Source: Anaerococcus pacaensis 9403502
GTDB taxonomy: Bacteria > Bacillota > Clostridia > Tissierellales > Peptoniphilaceae
Length of the DNA: 64,000 bases
NCBI GenBank assembly: GCA_000308255.3
Contig: HG326667.1
Coordinates: forward strand, 1 to 64,000
Direction of reading: 5' to 3'
A program made the position numbers and the translations under genes. How positions within the stretch are numbered: position 1 is the stretch's first letter; every line of letters begins with the position of its first letter. Below are positions 62,952 through 64,000 of the stretch, piece by piece. The notes beneath the pieces were generated by a model. That model saw nothing but the letters and a program-made list of their open reading frames with translations. It searched no databases and had not been told where the DNA came from.

Positions 62952-63833
62952 ATGACATTAAAACCTGCTTTAAACTACGAAGATCAAATTACCAAATTAA
63001 AAATTGACCATAACTTAAAAATCAAAGATGAAGTTTATGCAACAGAAATTTTGAAAAAAGTAAATTATTACAGACTTTCAGGTTATGGTATTGGTCTTAA
63101 AAAATATAATAATAAAGAGCATTATAAGGATCATATTACTATCGAGCATCTCTTTAACCTTTATTGCTTTGATAGCCAATTTAAAAACAACCTCATTAGA
63201 ACTATTGAGCAAATTGAAATAGAGCTTAGAACACAAATTGCTTATCATCTAGCTATGACGTATGGTTCCGATGTACTTATGCACGAAGATAATTTTATTC
63301 ATAAAACAAATAAAAAAGGCCAAACCATATATTCCATCATAAATGAGAATCTGAGCAACGAAGTTGACAGGCAAAAGAATAAACCATTTGTTAAACACCA
63401 CCTAAAAAAATATGATGGAAAGTTTCCAATCTGGGTATCCGTTGAACTCATGTCTTTTGGAAATTTATCTTCTTTGTTTAGTATTCTTAAGGATGAAGAT
63501 CAAAAAGAAATTTCTAATTATTACAACACAGATCCTAAATATTTAAAAAATTGGATTCTATGTCTCGTTGAAGTAAGAAATATTTGTGCCCATTACACTC
63601 GACTTTATAATATGCCTTTAAAAGAAACTCCCCGCCTTTATTCTGAAAACGAACAATATAAGGGCAAGCAAAATAAAATATTCCCCATTCTTTTAATCAT
63701 AAAGAGAATTTTAAACTCAAACGACCAATGGGAATCCCTTTTAAAAGATTTAGAAAATACCTTTAATAAATACCAAGGATACTTCAACTATAAATTTATG
63801 GGTTTTCCTCCTAATTGGAAAGATGTTCTTTAA
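62952..63833 (+). CDS. AbiF/AbiD-family (Abi_2) defence protein
   Basis: The 293-residue protein has the Abi_2 opening NYEDQITKLKIDHNL, NYYRLSGYGIGLKKY (near 38-52) and IEQIEIELRTQIAYHL. It also has a HEPN-type catalytic motif R-x4-H (Arg209 to His214, in EVRNICAHYTRLYN). Abi_2 proteins abort phage infection, probably by cutting RNA. AAGGAG precedes the ATG. It is the only plus-strand gene in the prophage part and has its own promoter, so it can be expressed in the lysogen to exclude other phages. Confidence 0.9.
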   Translation: MTLKPALNYEDQITKLKIDHNLKIKDEVYATEILKKVNYYRLSGYGIGLKKYNNKEHYKDHITIEHLFNLYCFDSQFKNNLIRTIEQIEIELRTQIAYHLAMTYGSDVLMHEDNFIHKTNKKGQTIYSIINENLSNEVDRQKNKPFVKHHLKKYDGKFPIWVSVELMSFGNLSSLFSILKDEDQKEISNYYNTDPKYLKNWILCLVEVRNICAHYTRLYNMPLKETPRLYSENEQYKGKQNKIFPILLIIKRILNSNDQWESLLKDLENTFNKYQGYFNYKFMGFPPNWKDVL

Positions 63834-63928
63834 TACCCCCTTTGAACCCGTTTTTTTGTGCGTGAGAGGGCGGCACCGTTGGTAGGGAAATCAACTTTTA
63901 AGATAATGACTCCCCCTCCCCACGAAAA

Positions 63929-64000
63929 CTATCCTCCAAACCTTTCTCCACTCTTTGCATGAATCTTTGAGTGGCAAGATTTACAAAGACTCATAAGATT
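63929..64000 (-). CDS. HNH endonuclease, C-terminal end (cut by window edge)
   Basis: The last 23 codons read NLMSLCKSCHSKIHAKSGER and end at TAG 63929-63931. The NLMSLCKSCHSKIH pattern is the final part of the HNH motif (Cys pair and His). Phage HNH proteins beside the small terminase aid packaging-site cleavage. The 95 bases to the abiF stop are noncoding. Confidence 0.85.
   Translation of the reverse strand, partial: NLMSLCKSCHSKIHAKSGERFGG

Noticed and set aside
1..64000. tRNA or rRNA genes
   Set aside because: I saw no cloverleaf with a GTTC-type T arm and CCA-proximal stem, and no rRNA-like conserved stretch; this is by eye only.

Overview
The DNA is very AT-rich, has strong AGGAGG-type ribosome binding sites, and carries clostridial-type mobile genes. 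This points to a low-GC anaerobic Firmicute. A Gram-positive anaerobic coccus (Peptoniphilus/Anaerococcus/Finegoldia type) is my best guess, but no rRNA or housekeeping marker is present to prove it. Almost the whole window is accessory DNA, and nearly every gene is on the minus strand.

Layout. (1) 0.1-8.3 kb: transport module A, made of two ABC half-transporters, a fused ECF ATPase, an EcfT and an S component, with a divergent AraC regulator; it is flanked by gene relics. (2) 8.5-10.9 kb: decayed integrative-element DNA (Maff2, methyltransferase and rlmD-tail relics). (3) 10.9-12.9 kb: a serine recombinase whose 3' end runs into the rlmD-like fragment. (4) 13.1-21.0 kb: module B with TetR and AraC regulators. 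(5) 21.2-29.3 kb: mobilization and defence DNA, holding an oriT-like region with mobC, a type II CBASS operon (CD-NTase, E1-E2, JAB peptidase, two-TM effector), an AbiE toxin-antitoxin pair, a 23-bp iteron-like array and a frameshifted sigma-like gene. (6) 29.5-38.0 kb: module C plus a MATE exporter, under a TetR repressor with two identical operators. (7) 38.05 kb to the window end: a siphovirus-type prophage with three serine recombinases, endolysin, holin, tail, HK97-type head genes, terminase, two DNA methyltransferases, a short SAM synthetase and, at the far end, an AbiF-type gene preceded by a small structured RNA and a truncated HNH endonuclease.

How the genes work together. Each transport module pairs a YbtP/YbtQ- or IrtAB-like exporter-fold heterodimer with a complete ECF importer, and AraC/TetR proteins govern them; uptake of a siderophore-like or other metal chelate is the best inference. 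The CBASS genes form one overlapping operon behind a small HTH gene with its own inverted repeat. AbiE is insulated by terminators on both sides and has a palindrome lying on its promoter. The phage late operon reads leftward from the small terminase to the endolysin and ends at a strong terminator; it contains a dnaX-like -1 frameshift site for the tail chaperones, a cargo gene with its own terminator, and two genes whose ideal Shine-Dalgarno sequences are followed by ATC or ATA rather than ATG.

The most interesting items are the three paralogous uptake modules in one 38-kb stretch, the CBASS operon with an effector I cannot assign, the AbiF gene with its leader RNA, the methylation cassette with its own mini-MetK, and the non-AUG starts of the terminase small subunit and portal genes.
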